Shown here: positions 9,985-21,445 of the stretch, in pieces
How the letters are laid out: each line of letters starts with the position of its first letter
How positions within the stretch are numbered: position 1 is the stretch's first letter
DNA from: Acanthamoeba sp. SK_2022b
Lineage: Eukaryota > Discosea > Longamoebia > Acanthamoebidae
Direction: 5' to 3'
NCBI GenBank assembly: GCA_027943245.1
Contig: JANDJZ010000406.1
Span: 1-32,972 of the forward strand
DNA length: 32,972 bases
Translations under genes and position numbers: made by a program
The notes under the pieces: generated by a model
Seen by the model: only the letters and a program-made list of their open reading frames with translations
Databases searched by the model: none
What the model was told of the DNA's origin: nothing

Positions 9985-11423
9985 ATGGAGCATCTGCCGA
10001 GTGAGTTGTGGGATCACATGCTCTCTTTCCTGCGCCTCCCCGCCGTACCCCCCCATCATGCTGGACTCTCGTCTCAGTCCTGGTGCAGTATTTCACCGAA
10101 GCCATCGCCTACCACTTGTCTTAACAGGACGTGGCGAGGGCCGAGCTGGTGTGCCAACACTTCCATGCCCTCGTGCGCGCCAACTCCCTTCTCGTGGAGG
10201 CAAGCCTCCTTTTCTCGCCCTGTCTCTCACCAACGGAGCAGACTTGTTCAGATACACATCCCTAAATTGCTTTCATTGTGGTGCAGCTTTTGTCGCTGCC
10301 GCGGTTCGACGAGGAGGCCAGCCGACAGGTGGTCATTGAGGAAGATGGACGCCGCGCGCGCTGCACCACAGCCGTGGGAGGCTTCCCGTCCTCGGAATTC
10401 AACACAGCCTACGTGGCCACCATGGAGCGACACTCGACCACTGCCACTGCCACAGTGGTGCACTTCCTCATCGACTTTGAACCAAGTGAGCCCGTCCCCC
10501 TTCTCTCTCTCTCTCTCTCTCTCTCGCCATTGGCTTGTGAGCGAGATTAGCTGACCAATCACGACACGAAAACAACAATGCAACGGGCAGGCACCTACTT
10601 TTGCGTTTCGGTGACGACGCCGCGACCCGTCACAAAGGCGGGCGACATCCCCGTCCCGCCACCGCCACCACGGCAGGACGTGCCGAGCACCTTCATGAGA
10701 TACCTGTTGTACTCGCCCGGTCCGAAGAAGTACTTCATCGCGAGCTACTACAACGACGGCGACATCCACTCCTACGGCAACCACGCGCCCTACCTGTATG
10801 CTCAACTTGCCTGCCTCTCCCCATGTGGCCTCGCTCTGGCTGGTTAGTCATATAGATTGAATGGGTAATTAATTGATCGGTGGTCTACAGCCCGGAAGAC
10901 CGACCGGCGGCGCTTTTCGCCAGGGGTGACGTCATCAGCGTGCAGATCGGGCTGCGCGACATCAAGACGGCCTCTCCGCTCTCCCCCGGCTGGGACAAGT
11001 GTGCACGCGCCCACCCCACCCCACCTCCACTGCCCGACTAATAACGCGGTGGCTGGTGTCAGAGTGGTGGAGGTGAAGATGCCGCGGGCGGAAGATAACA
11101 AGGAGAACGAGGTGCATCCCTACGTCATCTTCTTCAAAAACTACCGCATGGTTCACCGGCCCTTGGTAGGCGTGACGCCCTCAACCTCAAAGCTTGTTCT
11201 GTGGCTCGCAACTCTAAACAACTACATGCAACGACAGGTGTTCAGACACCTGAGCGCCGCGGATTGGCCGCTCCGCATCGGCACGTTCTTCACCCACGCC
11301 GACCAAAACGTGCTCATCGTGGCGCCGCCCGAGGGCCAACACTTTCGCCCACTACCGCCCGATGCAGCGGGCCCACTTCCATCGGCCTCCTCCCTCGCCC
11401 TACCTCCCGTCTCTCCGTCGTAA
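9985..11423 (+). CDS. F-box protein with unknown C-terminal domain, 310 aa, 7 exons
   Basis: Exons 9985-10044, 10128-10199, 10287-10485, 10591-10795, 10891-10998, 11063-11165, 11238-11423; sum 933 nt. The N-terminal F-box (about 4-42) reads EHLPSELWDHMLSFLRLP, then after the first intron DVARAELVCQHFHALV, with the expected LP and W/L spacing. F-box proteins bind Skp1 and bring substrates to SCF ubiquitin ligases. The remaining 260 residues are beta-rich (for example GDVISVQIGLRD, VHPYVIFFKNYRM, IGTFFTHADQNVLIV) and match nothing I know. Exon 2 is best ended at a GC donor (GAG|GCAAG); a GT donor six bases upstream (after 10193) is an in-phase alternative that deletes two residues. A CT repeat sits in intron 10486-10590. 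Confidence 0.82.
10501..10525. repeat. (CT)n tract in an intron
   Basis: Short CT repeat inside F-box gene intron 10486-10590. Confidence 0.9.
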
Positions 11424-11642
11424 CGACTGCGCTTACACAGGATTGTGGTAGGCGGTGTATTTTTCGTGATCGGATAACCACCGATGATGATTCAATTATA
11501 GCGGCATGTGTTAGTTCAAACAGGACCGAAAGCGACCGGAATTTCTGTCAATTTTGCGGATCGCTCGGCCCACATTCAGTCCCTTTTGAATCGGAGCTGG
11601 CCTTGATCCAATCCCGATGGGAGTGGGCTCATCGCGGCCTCA

Positions 11643-11650
11643 TATAAAAA
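11643..11650 (+). promoter_or_regulatory. TATA box of the small secreted-protein gene
   Basis: TATAAAAA at 11643-11650, 67 bp before the ATG at 11717. Followed by an A/C-rich leader (CACCACATAACCAACCC), which fits a short 5' untranslated region. This is one of the two clearest TATA elements in the window and suggests strong, focused transcription. Confidence 0.75.
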
Positions 11651-11716
11651 CCCAAGACCGCGGTTACTGTACACCACATAACCAACCCTAAACACACAAT
11701 CTACAACAACACAAAG

Positions 11717-12113
11717 ATGAAGGCCTCCACCATTGTCACCATTGCGGCCCTCATGGTCACCTTTTGCCTGTGCGCGACGCTCGCCATGGACACCGAGCAT
11801 TTCCTCCACCCAGCAGGCCTGGCCAAGGTGCGCCTACTCCCCGTCCTTCTTCCGTCTTGAGCTCGCGGTCAAGTGACATCAACTAAACATAACATCGTGG
11901 TGTGAACAGACGACGAACGGCATGGGTCGCGGCGTTGTGATGCCTGACGAGCTGGCGGAGCGACTTCAAGGTTCGGCGGAATCGATGCCAGGCTCGGTGC
12001 CGTCTTCGCTTCTCTGCTACGCGTCGGGACAGACCGTTATGCTCCTCTTGTTGGGCGCTCTCAAGTGGGCCTCCTTCATTGACTTCGACCGGGTTATCAC
12101 CATCGCCATGTAA
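11717..12113 (+). CDS. Small signal-peptide protein with C-terminal hydrophobic segment, 104 aa
   Basis: Two exons, 11717-11827 and 11910-12113 (315 nt, phase 0, GT-AG). The N-terminus MKASTIVTIAALMVTFCLC is a textbook signal peptide, with likely cleavage near ATLA-MD. The mature part is about 80 residues. It ends with a hydrophobic stretch (QTVMLLLLGALKWASFI, about 79-95) and a short tail ending VITIAM. It could be a type I membrane peptide, a GPI-anchored precursor with an unusual tail, or a secreted peptide. Only one Cys outside the signal peptide, so not a disulfide-rich effector. Family not recognised. It has its own TATA box, unlike most genes here. Confidence 0.7.
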
Positions 12114-12400
12114 CTTGCACTCCACGCCGCACCATCACACTCCACACCTCACTTTCATGTCACCGCACCACCACCACACCTCACTTTCATGTCACCACTC
12201 ACACCACCACACACCCAATCACGCAAACCACACCCTACACGCAACCACACCACTCACCAACTCCACTTCACGAGACACCCCACCGCCCACTCACCAAACC
12301 ACACAATACGCTCCACCACGCCTCACCCACACCACTGCACCTTTCACCCCCTCACCACCTTACAACACCCCAATTCACCCACTGGCTCATGTACATAACC
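12114..12400. repeat. G-poor CAC/CCA-rich tract with a 22 bp direct repeat
   Basis: About 290 bp of plus strand made almost only of A, C and T with very few G, between two convergent genes. A 22 bp unit (CACACCTCACTTTCATGTCACC) occurs at 12143-12164 and again at 12175-12196, a 32 bp period. The rest, to 12624, is ordinary spacer with no gene seen. Confidence 0.85.
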
Positions 12401-12624
12401 ACTCGTAGAGACATCAAAGATTTGATCTCTTTGCCCCACACCATTGCTCCCCCCCCCCAATTCGTAGGAATGGTTGGCCAAAGGAGAAGACCGCAGTCAC
12501 GGGCAGCGGTGAAAAGGGGCGCGTGTTTGTGCCGTAGCTATGAACAAAAGCCCCCAGGCGCTGGTCCTCCTCCTCCAGCTCGTGCTTGCGGCGTCGCGGG
12601 TCTGGTCCTGCGCTCGCGAGCAGC

Positions 12625-13522
12625 TCAGTCGTCCATGCCTCCCCTTCTTGGGTCGTACTGGGGCACCATGCCGGGAATGGCCAGCTCCCTCTGCCCCTTC
12701 TCGCTCTCCGCCTTGGCCAGCTCCTGCGGTGGGTCCACAAGCAAACGACAAGTTTAGCAAAACAACAAACAATATAATATAATAAATAGGCGAATAACTA
12801 ATAAATGCAAATAAATAATAAATAAATGAATAAAAAGGCCACCAAAGCAGCAAAGGCGTTTTACCTTCTCCTTCTCCTCGAGGAAGAGCTCCGAGTTGTC
12901 GCCCTCCGAGAACTCCTTGAGCTGAACAAGGAAGTCCCGCAAGTGCAGCTTGAAGGAGTTGATGTCCTTGTTGAGGTCAAACAGGCCAATCACAAACGTG
13001 CGCACGTGCTCCCTGCAAGCAGCGAAGAAGCCCGCCGCGTATTAGAAACACCTCCGCGCAGAGAAGGGCAGCGGGTGCCCTCTGGAAAGAGGAGAAGAGG
13101 GGGAGGGGGGAGGGAGGGTGAACGACGTACTTGCTCACGTTGGGGAAGGCGGTGGCGAGCAGGTTCATGACGTGGTCGCGAAGGAACATCTGGTTGGTCA
13201 CGCCGGGGTTGTTGGCCGCATCGCCCAGCGGCACACGGACCTGGCCGGTCTCGACGAGATTGAACATCTTCATCAAAATTGTAGCCTGCAGCGAGAAGCC
13301 TGCGTGTGTGTGTGCGTGCGCGTGTGTGTTGTGTGAAGTGATTAGCGCGTGCGATCAATGCAGATGTGTCCACATGCAATCGAAAAAAAAAAAACGTACC
13401 AGACTTGTGCGAAGTGTCGGTCAACACGAAGAAGACATCGTGGAGTAGCGACAGGAAATAGGCCTGATAGAAACCTGTTCGAACGAATGAAGATCAGTCC
13501 AACGCCACCGGAGGGAAGAGCG

Positions 13523-13595
<73 letters not shown>

Positions 13596-14200
13596 GAGAG
13601 AGAGAGAGAGAGAGGAGGTCGTACTCTGTGCCACCTCGGCGCTGGCCTTTTCGATGTTCTGCCACATCTCGAGCAGGATGTTGAGGCCCGTCTCGGCGAT
13701 GTTCCTCATGGTGTGCTTGAACGCCCAGACCACGCTGTCGATGATGATCTTGAACGTTGGCGCGGGGATCATGAAGAAGGCCGGGAAGCAGTGGTGGTTG
13801 ATGGCCCGGATCAGGTCAAAGAAGTGCTGCCTGTGGACGGGGTAGTCCTCAAAGTTCTTTGTGATCATGGCCAGCGTGCACTCGAACACGGCGCCGAGGA
13901 TGGGCGGGATCTTGTCCGTCATCATTCCCTGCAAAAACCGGGATACGGGTGAGGCGAGGGAGAGAAAAGACAAGGAAACTCCATGAAAAGTGAATGGAAA
14001 AAAAACGGGCTTACCTTGAACCGGTTGATGATGACGCACATGAGGGACAGGACCTCGGGGTCCCTGGCGTCGGGGATGTTGTTCTGGTAGTCGATGAGCA
14101 CGGCCTCGAGGAGTGGCGGGATGAAGTTGTTCATGAGCACCTGGTGAGTCGTGACGCCAAGAAGGCCCGAGGGTTAGCACGAAGCTGTTGTCGTGTGGCG

Positions 14201-14251
<51 letters not shown>

Positions 14252-16371
14252 GGTGGCGCGTTACCTGCTCGTCCTCGGATCGCTCAATGAAGGTCTCCTG
14301 CAAGAGAAGCGTCTCCTTCTTCACGGCACGCATGGCGCGGATGATCGACGTCTGGGTGGCGCCTGCGCCCTGCTGAGCGACGGTGTTGGAGATCTCCATC
14401 GAGTAGACCTTGTACACGTTCAGCACGTCCATGAAGATGCGGCCCAGCTGTGGCGACATATCATGACGATGACGACGATGTGGTCAGCATCCAACAAAGC
14501 GCAGTTTAGGGGAGAGAGAGAGAGAGAGAGAGGAGGGTGTAGTCACCTGGTGGATGTAGTCGTGGTGGAGAGACTTGGCGGCTCGCACGTTGGTCCTGAG
14601 GATGGTGGTGATGCTCTTGCACGTGTTGAGCTGCTTCAGGTAGAAGATGTCCTTCTGCGCCTCGGCCATGATCAACGTCCACTGAAAAAGCAGAAGAAGA
14701 AGAAGGAGGAGGAGAAGAAGAAGATAATAGGTGGTTAGAATGGACTCTGTTGCGTGAAGCGAGAAAAAGCGGCAAAAGCGCGTACGGTTTGCGTGGGCAG
14801 GTCCATGAACTTGATGACGAGGTTCTTGCGCGCGACGGGGTCGGTGTGAGCGTGGATCATGTAGCCGACGGCCTCGTAGAAGGTCTGGATCTGCTGGGGC
14901 TCCAGGTCGGAGATGATCTGCGGGAGGGTGTTGAGGATCTCCTCCACGAATATGTAGGTCTCGCCGACTTCGCGCACGACGAACTTGCGGCGGCACTTCT
15001 GCGCGATCTTCAAAAACGTGTCGCAGGCCATGTCCTGCACGCCCGGGTGCGTCTCGTGCATGAACTCGAAAAGCTTGTTTACAACCGTCTTAAGGAACTT
15101 CCAGTGGGCCTATTGGAAGAAAAAGAAAAAAGGAAAAGAAAAGGGAAAAATAGAAAAACATGTTTAGCCACCAAGAGGCCACGACAAGTGGCTGTCCAAC
15201 CAGGAAAGGGGAAACGTACTCGGAGGAAGCGCGGGTATTGGCCGACTATGTACATGATGTTGGAGGCGATGACGGCCTTGTTATCCTTGCCCCGCTTCAT
15301 CTCGCAGAGACCAAGCAGGTCCTTGATCACCGTCACCAGGAACCTCTTCTCGTCGTCCTCGTCTGGCAAAACGATTTCGAAGTTAATACAATACAGAGGC
15401 GTCAGTTGCAAGGAGCGGGGGAGTTTGCTCGTACTTTGCGCTCCGGAAATGGAGCCGATCGCCCAACAAAGCGTGTTCAAATTGTTCCACGACCAGTCGG
15501 TGCCATTGACCTGAGAGAGAGAAGAGGAGAGGATGAGACTCAGGGCGCCCGGTGCGGGATGAGGAGTGACGCCAGTACCTGGTTGGTCAGCTTCTCGAGC
15601 ATGATTTGCTGAGTGTCGTGGTGGTCCAGGTTGGTCAGATAAATAAGCGTTTGGCGCATGCTCTTGTAGAGGATGATCGAGTCTGTGTCTTTGATCACCT
15701 CCCGAATGATCTCGCCGTTCTCGTCCTCCACGATCAGCACCTCCTCTGGCTTGGGCATGCGGCCGATGATGACCCTGCGGGCTGCACACACACACAGAGA
15801 GATTGGATTGCACGACGCGTGAGTACACTTGTTGCTTGAGCAGGATAGAGAGGAAAATGCTATAGCTGTCACTATGTAGCCTCAGAAATGTTGTTGTTGT
15901 TGTTGTTTGGTTTGAGCTCATGCGAGCAGTCGTATTGCAGTTAAATTGGAGCATCGTTGGCGCAATGCTTTCAGGTCAAAGAGGAGGTGAAAGGGCTTGC
16001 CGACAGGCGTACCTCGGGAAAAAATGGGAGCGTAGAGAGCGCGGCGCGGAGAGACAGAGGTCACGCCCATCGATCCGCCCAGCATGAGCGGGGAGGCTGC
16101 CTGCATGACCGGAGGCTCGTCGTAGACTTCGGAAGCCTGTCCACCGAAAGAGAGAGAGAGAGAGAAAGTGGACGTCAGTTGAACGATGAGCACGACACCG
16201 TAATAGATCGGTGAATGAGGGAGAAACAAAACACAGCTCAGGCTTAGCTGAAAGTGATTTCATGGCTTGTCATGTTAAAGGAATTGTTAAGTTTGGCATC
16301 ATCGACTGTGTGAATAAGAGGCAACGCAATTTCTAGAGATTTAAGATAGAAATATAGAAAATAGAAAATAG

Positions 16372-16402
<31 letters not shown>

Positions 16403-17945
16403 AAAAAGGGGCGAGAAGCGACGTACAAGCTTGTTCCAATAGTCGAGGCAAATCTTCCACACTTCGACGTCGCTCACTTCGGAAATGCCCAGGAGGTACC
16501 AGTGCGCCTCGAGCAGAAGCTGGTGGTTTTCAGTGACAGACTCCAGCTCCTTCACGTGGTTCGAGAAGAGAGTGCAGAAGAAGATGGCCAGGTTCTGGAT
16601 GAAGTTTTGCTGAGCGTCGTTGCCATTTTCATACACGTCCCTAAAGTCTGCGAGTAGAACGCCAAAGGTCAGTTTGGATGCGCTTCGTTCGCGTAAGATC
16701 ACTTGGTGCACGATCAACACGCAACAAAGACGCACTCGTGCTGGGCGGCAGGGTGTTCTTCAATTGCGGCATGAAGCAGGCGAAGAGCTGGATGAACACT
16801 TGGTTGTGCTGGTCGCCGATGTGGATGCCGGAGATCTCCGTGAGGCACTTGAGCGTGACATTCTGGAACGGCGCCACAACGAAGAACTGCACGCGACATG
16901 CAAAGTGTGTCAAGGGTTAGTGGTCGGAGCTGGAGGGGCCGAAGCAAGGCCATCGACGATTGAGAACGCGAACAAAGTGTAAAACGCACCTTGAAGAGAA
17001 GAAGCTCGATCATCTTGGTCTGGAAAATGTAGCCGATGGGGATCCAGTTGAGGAAGCGAAGCAGGGTCTCGAGCGTGGCGTTGATCAGCGAGGGCTTCCC
17101 CGAGTTTCTCAGGATGAAGTCGCAGAGCTGGTAGATAAGCGAAAACTCCTTGTTGTACGCGCCCTTCAGCTCCTTGACCTTGGCCTGCGTCATTTGCTCC
17201 TTCGAGTAGTCGAAGATCTCCTCGCTGCAGCAACACCAGATCGAAACGTTAGTGGCAACGGATGAGCTTGCCGGGGCGCGAGGAGCGGCAAACGAACCTG
17301 AGCAGCTTCAAAATCTCCATGTTGTTTTCGCACAGGCTCTCGTTCTTCTGACTCGAGCCGACGATTTCGGGGATGAAGGACTCCCAGTTGCGTGGCCACT
17401 CTTGCTTGAGAATCTGCAAGAGATGCAAATGCGCTGGAATGAGCACACAAATTTGAGCTGTGAAACAATAACGGAATGGTGGCATACCTGCACGAGTGTG
17501 ATGTTGAGCTTCTTAAGAAAGAGACGCTCCTTTTGGAGGGTAGCCTCGTCGGATGAAAGCTTGATGATGAGATTGACGATATAATTGCGGATACCATCGC
17601 ACTGCTGCCGCGGAAGCACTTTCCACCTGTACTGAATCACCTTCTCGAGGATGGCGAGGGCAAAGAACTTGGTACTCTGCGATTTGGATTGCTCCAGAAT
17701 CTGATCGACGCGCGACCAGGCCTGCGGATGCTCCTGCAGTTGTGCCAGCAACTTTCCGGCTTGATCACGCTGGAAGATTTGAATAGCAATCAGTACGGAT
17801 ACACAAGCGGGAGGCGAGTGGAGAATATGAATTAGATAAGGAAGGGAAGAAGTACCTGAGGTCCAGCACCCGTGTAGAACAGGTTCACGACTTGATCCAG
17901 CAGATCGACATCGAGCGGCTGCTCGAAGTTCAAGATGTTTTCCAT
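12625..17945 (-). CDS. XPO1: Exportin-1 (CRM1) nuclear export receptor, 1067 aa, 19 exons
   Basis: Exons: 17945-17856, 17769-17488, 17413-17298, 17224-16990, 16886-16736, 16647-16427, 16136-16013, 15781-15579, 15510-15435, 15362-15220, 15109-14786, 14681-14547, 14447-14265, 14140-14015, 13928-13625, 13474-13400, 13299-13131, 13012-12865, 12723-12625. Sum 3204 nt, all GT-AG and in phase. The protein is collinear with animal exportin-1 from MENILNF to the C-terminal helix. Diagnostic stretches include [18 protein letters not shown] (importin-beta N-terminal/Exp1 region), [37 protein letters not shown] and [18 protein letters not shown]. Function: RanGTP-dependent export of leucine-rich NES cargoes through nuclear pores. 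Cys519 in [16 protein letters not shown] matches the leptomycin-B-reactive cysteine. A candidate heat-shock element lies about 250 bp upstream. Confidence 0.98.
13526..13614. repeat. (CA)n followed by (GA)n in an exportin intron
   Basis: Plus-strand CA repeat to about 13594, then GA to 13614, inside intron 13475-13624 (GT then CT on the coding strand) close to the donor. Confidence 0.96.
14203..14250. repeat. (GT)n microsatellite in an exportin intron
   Basis: GT repeat inside intron 14141-14264 (CA on the coding strand), a few bases after the donor. Confidence 0.96.
16360..16398. repeat. (AAT)n tract in an exportin intron
   Basis: AATAAT repeat inside intron 16428-16012 side of exon 16647-16427, that is within intron 16137-16426; the intron as a whole is AT-rich. 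Confidence 0.85.
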
Positions 17946-18461
17946 GATGCGATTCTTTATCTCTCTCTCAACTCACGATTTCCTCACCGAGCTGTTCTAG
18001 TGCAGACTAGCGCCGAACTTAAGGGATTCAAATCTCCCCCCGGGGGCACTGTGAGAAGCTCGATTCGGGATGTGGAGCCGTTCGTTCGCTTTCCCTCTTG
18101 CCAAGAAGCGCGAAAAAACACGCAGTACGCGTGTCTGATGGGAAAAAACTGGGGAAATGCCGCCCTTCCTTGCTTTTATCCGGGCTTGCAAACCTTCTCG
18201 AAGGTTCGCGAGACCTGTTGCGATGTTGTTTTTGGCAGAGCACCAAGGAAGAGCACCCTGTAGCACTCTGCGCGCGTTTGTTGTCCTGTTGTTGCCTTTT
18301 GGCTTGTCTTGTGGTGCGCTTGACGAGACCGAGAAAGATTAAGTTTCTGGGGAAGGTGTCATCTAAACCGTAGTTCTCGGAAATAAAAATTGTTTTTCGC
18401 TTGGCGCCAAAACTCCACTAGCCGTTACGAATCTAAAAAAGCTACAAATTTAACCGTTGCG
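17946..18461. other. Spacer upstream of exportin-1
   Basis: 516 bp between the exportin start and the stop of the next minus-strand gene. It should hold the exportin promoter and the 3' end of the upstream gene. It contains a heat-shock-element-like array at 18195-18212. No gene seen. Confidence 0.6.
18195..18212. promoter_or_regulatory. Candidate heat-shock element upstream of exportin-1
   Basis: TTCTCGAAGGTTCGCGAG: alternating TTC and GAA units every five bases (TTC, GAA, TTC, then imperfect GAG), the layout recognised by HSF trimers. It is 250 bp upstream of the exportin ATG and 250 bp past the stop of the neighbouring gene. Could be chance; no expression evidence. Confidence 0.4.
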
Positions 18462-19440
18462 TCACTTCCACGAAGGCTTGGGCCCGGCTCGCGAGTACTT
18501 GAGGGTCAGGCCGAAGGAGAGCACGAAGAAGAACCTCAGGGCGAGGCTCGAGGCGCTGAACACCTTGTTGAACTGCCCGCGCGCCAGGTCGATGGCGGTC
18601 TTGAGGGCCCAGGTGAACGGCGGCATGGTGTACTTGGCCACCTCGATCGCCGTCTGCCTCGTGATCGCGCCCGTGGCCGTGAGGGCCAGCAGCGCCGTCG
18701 TCTCCGCCGCGGCAAAGTAGAACACATATCTGGACACGAACGCCGTGCGTAAATGCCAAGCATTCCATGACATTACACAACACACACCACACGTGTTGGA
18801 GAGAGGTGCGCCATGTACCTGCCGACGAACTTGAGAGCCACCGCGGTGAAGTAGCCGACCAGGGCGCCGGTGAAGCCCATGAGGATGACGTACCACTCCG
18901 GCGGGCGGCCCTCGGCCTCCTTCCTCTTGGCCTCGGCCAGGGCGCGCTGCGCATCGTCCTTGGTCGCCTCGACCTCGCGCGCCGGCTGTGTCCACCAATC
19001 ATACGTCATCATGCATCACCATGTCAGCAAAACGTTTGATCGCTTCGCAGGTGGGGTGCCGATCGTACATGGGCGAGGGCGTGGTCGTTCTTGTGCAAGA
19101 GATGGGCAGCGGGCGCGCGTTCGGCCGCCTGCACTGCGATACCGGCGGCCAGCAGCGAGCGGCCGGCGGTAAGCGCCACTGGCGCGGCCACCAGCCTGCG
19201 CAGACCGGCAGAGGCACGAGCCACGGTCGTAGCGGCCGGCGCGCTGGAGGAGGGCCACGCCGTGACGAGATAGCGGCGCGAGGCCCACGAAGAAAGGCTG
19301 GACGGCGTAGCGCAGCCTGAGGAGGCGGTGGCCCTGCTAGCGAGGACACGGCAGGTCGGGGCAGTCGATGCAGCAGAGAAGCCTGCCGCACGGCGCAGGG
19401 TGGCGGCCGCACAGGTGGAATAGCGTGCTCGAGCTGCAGG
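18462..19440 (-). CDS. Mitochondrial membrane protein, possibly FUN14-like; 5' end unresolved
   Basis: Exons: 18729-18462, 18985-18819, and a first visible exon ending at 19069. Splice phases fit. From 19069 the frame stays open upstream to about 19440 but holds no ATG (only a GTG at 19224), so the start codon must lie in an unseen upstream exon. The upstream coding part is rich in Ala, Arg, Ser and Leu with no acidic residues (ATLRRAAGFSAASTA, ASAGLRRLVAAPVALTAGR), typical of a mitochondrial presequence. Then a charged helix (REVEATKDDAQRALAEAKRK), a membrane segment YVILMGFTGALVGYFTAVAL, a second hydrophobic stretch FYFAAAETTALLALTATGAI and a C-terminal FFFVLSFGLTLKYS. The G-x2-G-x3-GY spacing weakly recalls FUN14 mitophagy-related proteins; that call is tentative. 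Confidence 0.6.
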
Positions 19441-19689
19441 CCACCCCCGAGTTTAGACGATCAAATGTGAGTAGTCCACTGCATCTGGGACTTTATGTCT
19501 AATCTTGAGCCAGGAGCGGGTCCAAATTTACCGAGAGTATTCCTCTCCCCACAACACTAGTTATGCTGAGCGCGTACCTGCTCTCATGGTGTGCCAGCGA
19601 AGTCTGTGGTCTGTTGCTTATTCTACGAAATGCACCTTCGTGTTTTTTATTACGTATTTTTTAAATCTTATTTTCTTATCGGGATCCAC
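19441..19689. other. Spacer, nothing definite
   Basis: Between the mitochondrial protein gene and the stop of the reductase gene, both minus. It may contain the missing first exon of the former. I could not find an ATG exon whose phase joins correctly. Confidence 0.5.
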
Positions 19690-21167
<1,478 letters not shown>

Positions 21168-21199
21168 GGTGTTTTACTTGTTCATCTCCAAGACTGTCA

Positions 21200-21212
21200 T
21201 TTTATATATAAT
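21200..21212 (-). promoter_or_regulatory. TATA box of the reductase gene
   Basis: On the minus strand ATTATATATAAAAT at about 21199-21212, roughly 32-45 bp upstream of the ATG at 21167. The short distance implies a very short 5' leader. Confidence 0.7.
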
Positions 21213-21445
21213 GCGGTGACCTAGCAGCGAACCGACGTCGCCGATCAGCAGGGTAACGGCGGTGAGTTACGCCGTAACGGCGAGATGGTGAACCAGTAGG
21301 AATGTTTCGGAAAGTGCAACTTTCATAAGTAAATTTTTTTGTTCCAATGGGATGTTTTATCTGCCCGCAAACCATTGTTGTTTGAAACCAGGCACCTAAC
21401 ATCAAGCACCTTTATTGTAGTGTAATGGTTCTTTCACGCCAAGTG

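Noticed and set aside
12079..12408. Pro/Thr/His-rich plus-strand frame
   Set aside because: Open in several frames only because the tract lacks G and so few stop codons form; not a gene.
13494..14459. 321-codon minus frame across exportin exons
   Set aside because: It reads through two introns and their CA repeats; the spliced exportin model is far better supported.
14750..15514. 254-codon plus-strand open frame
   Set aside because: Antisense shadow of GC-rich exportin exons; no protein likeness.
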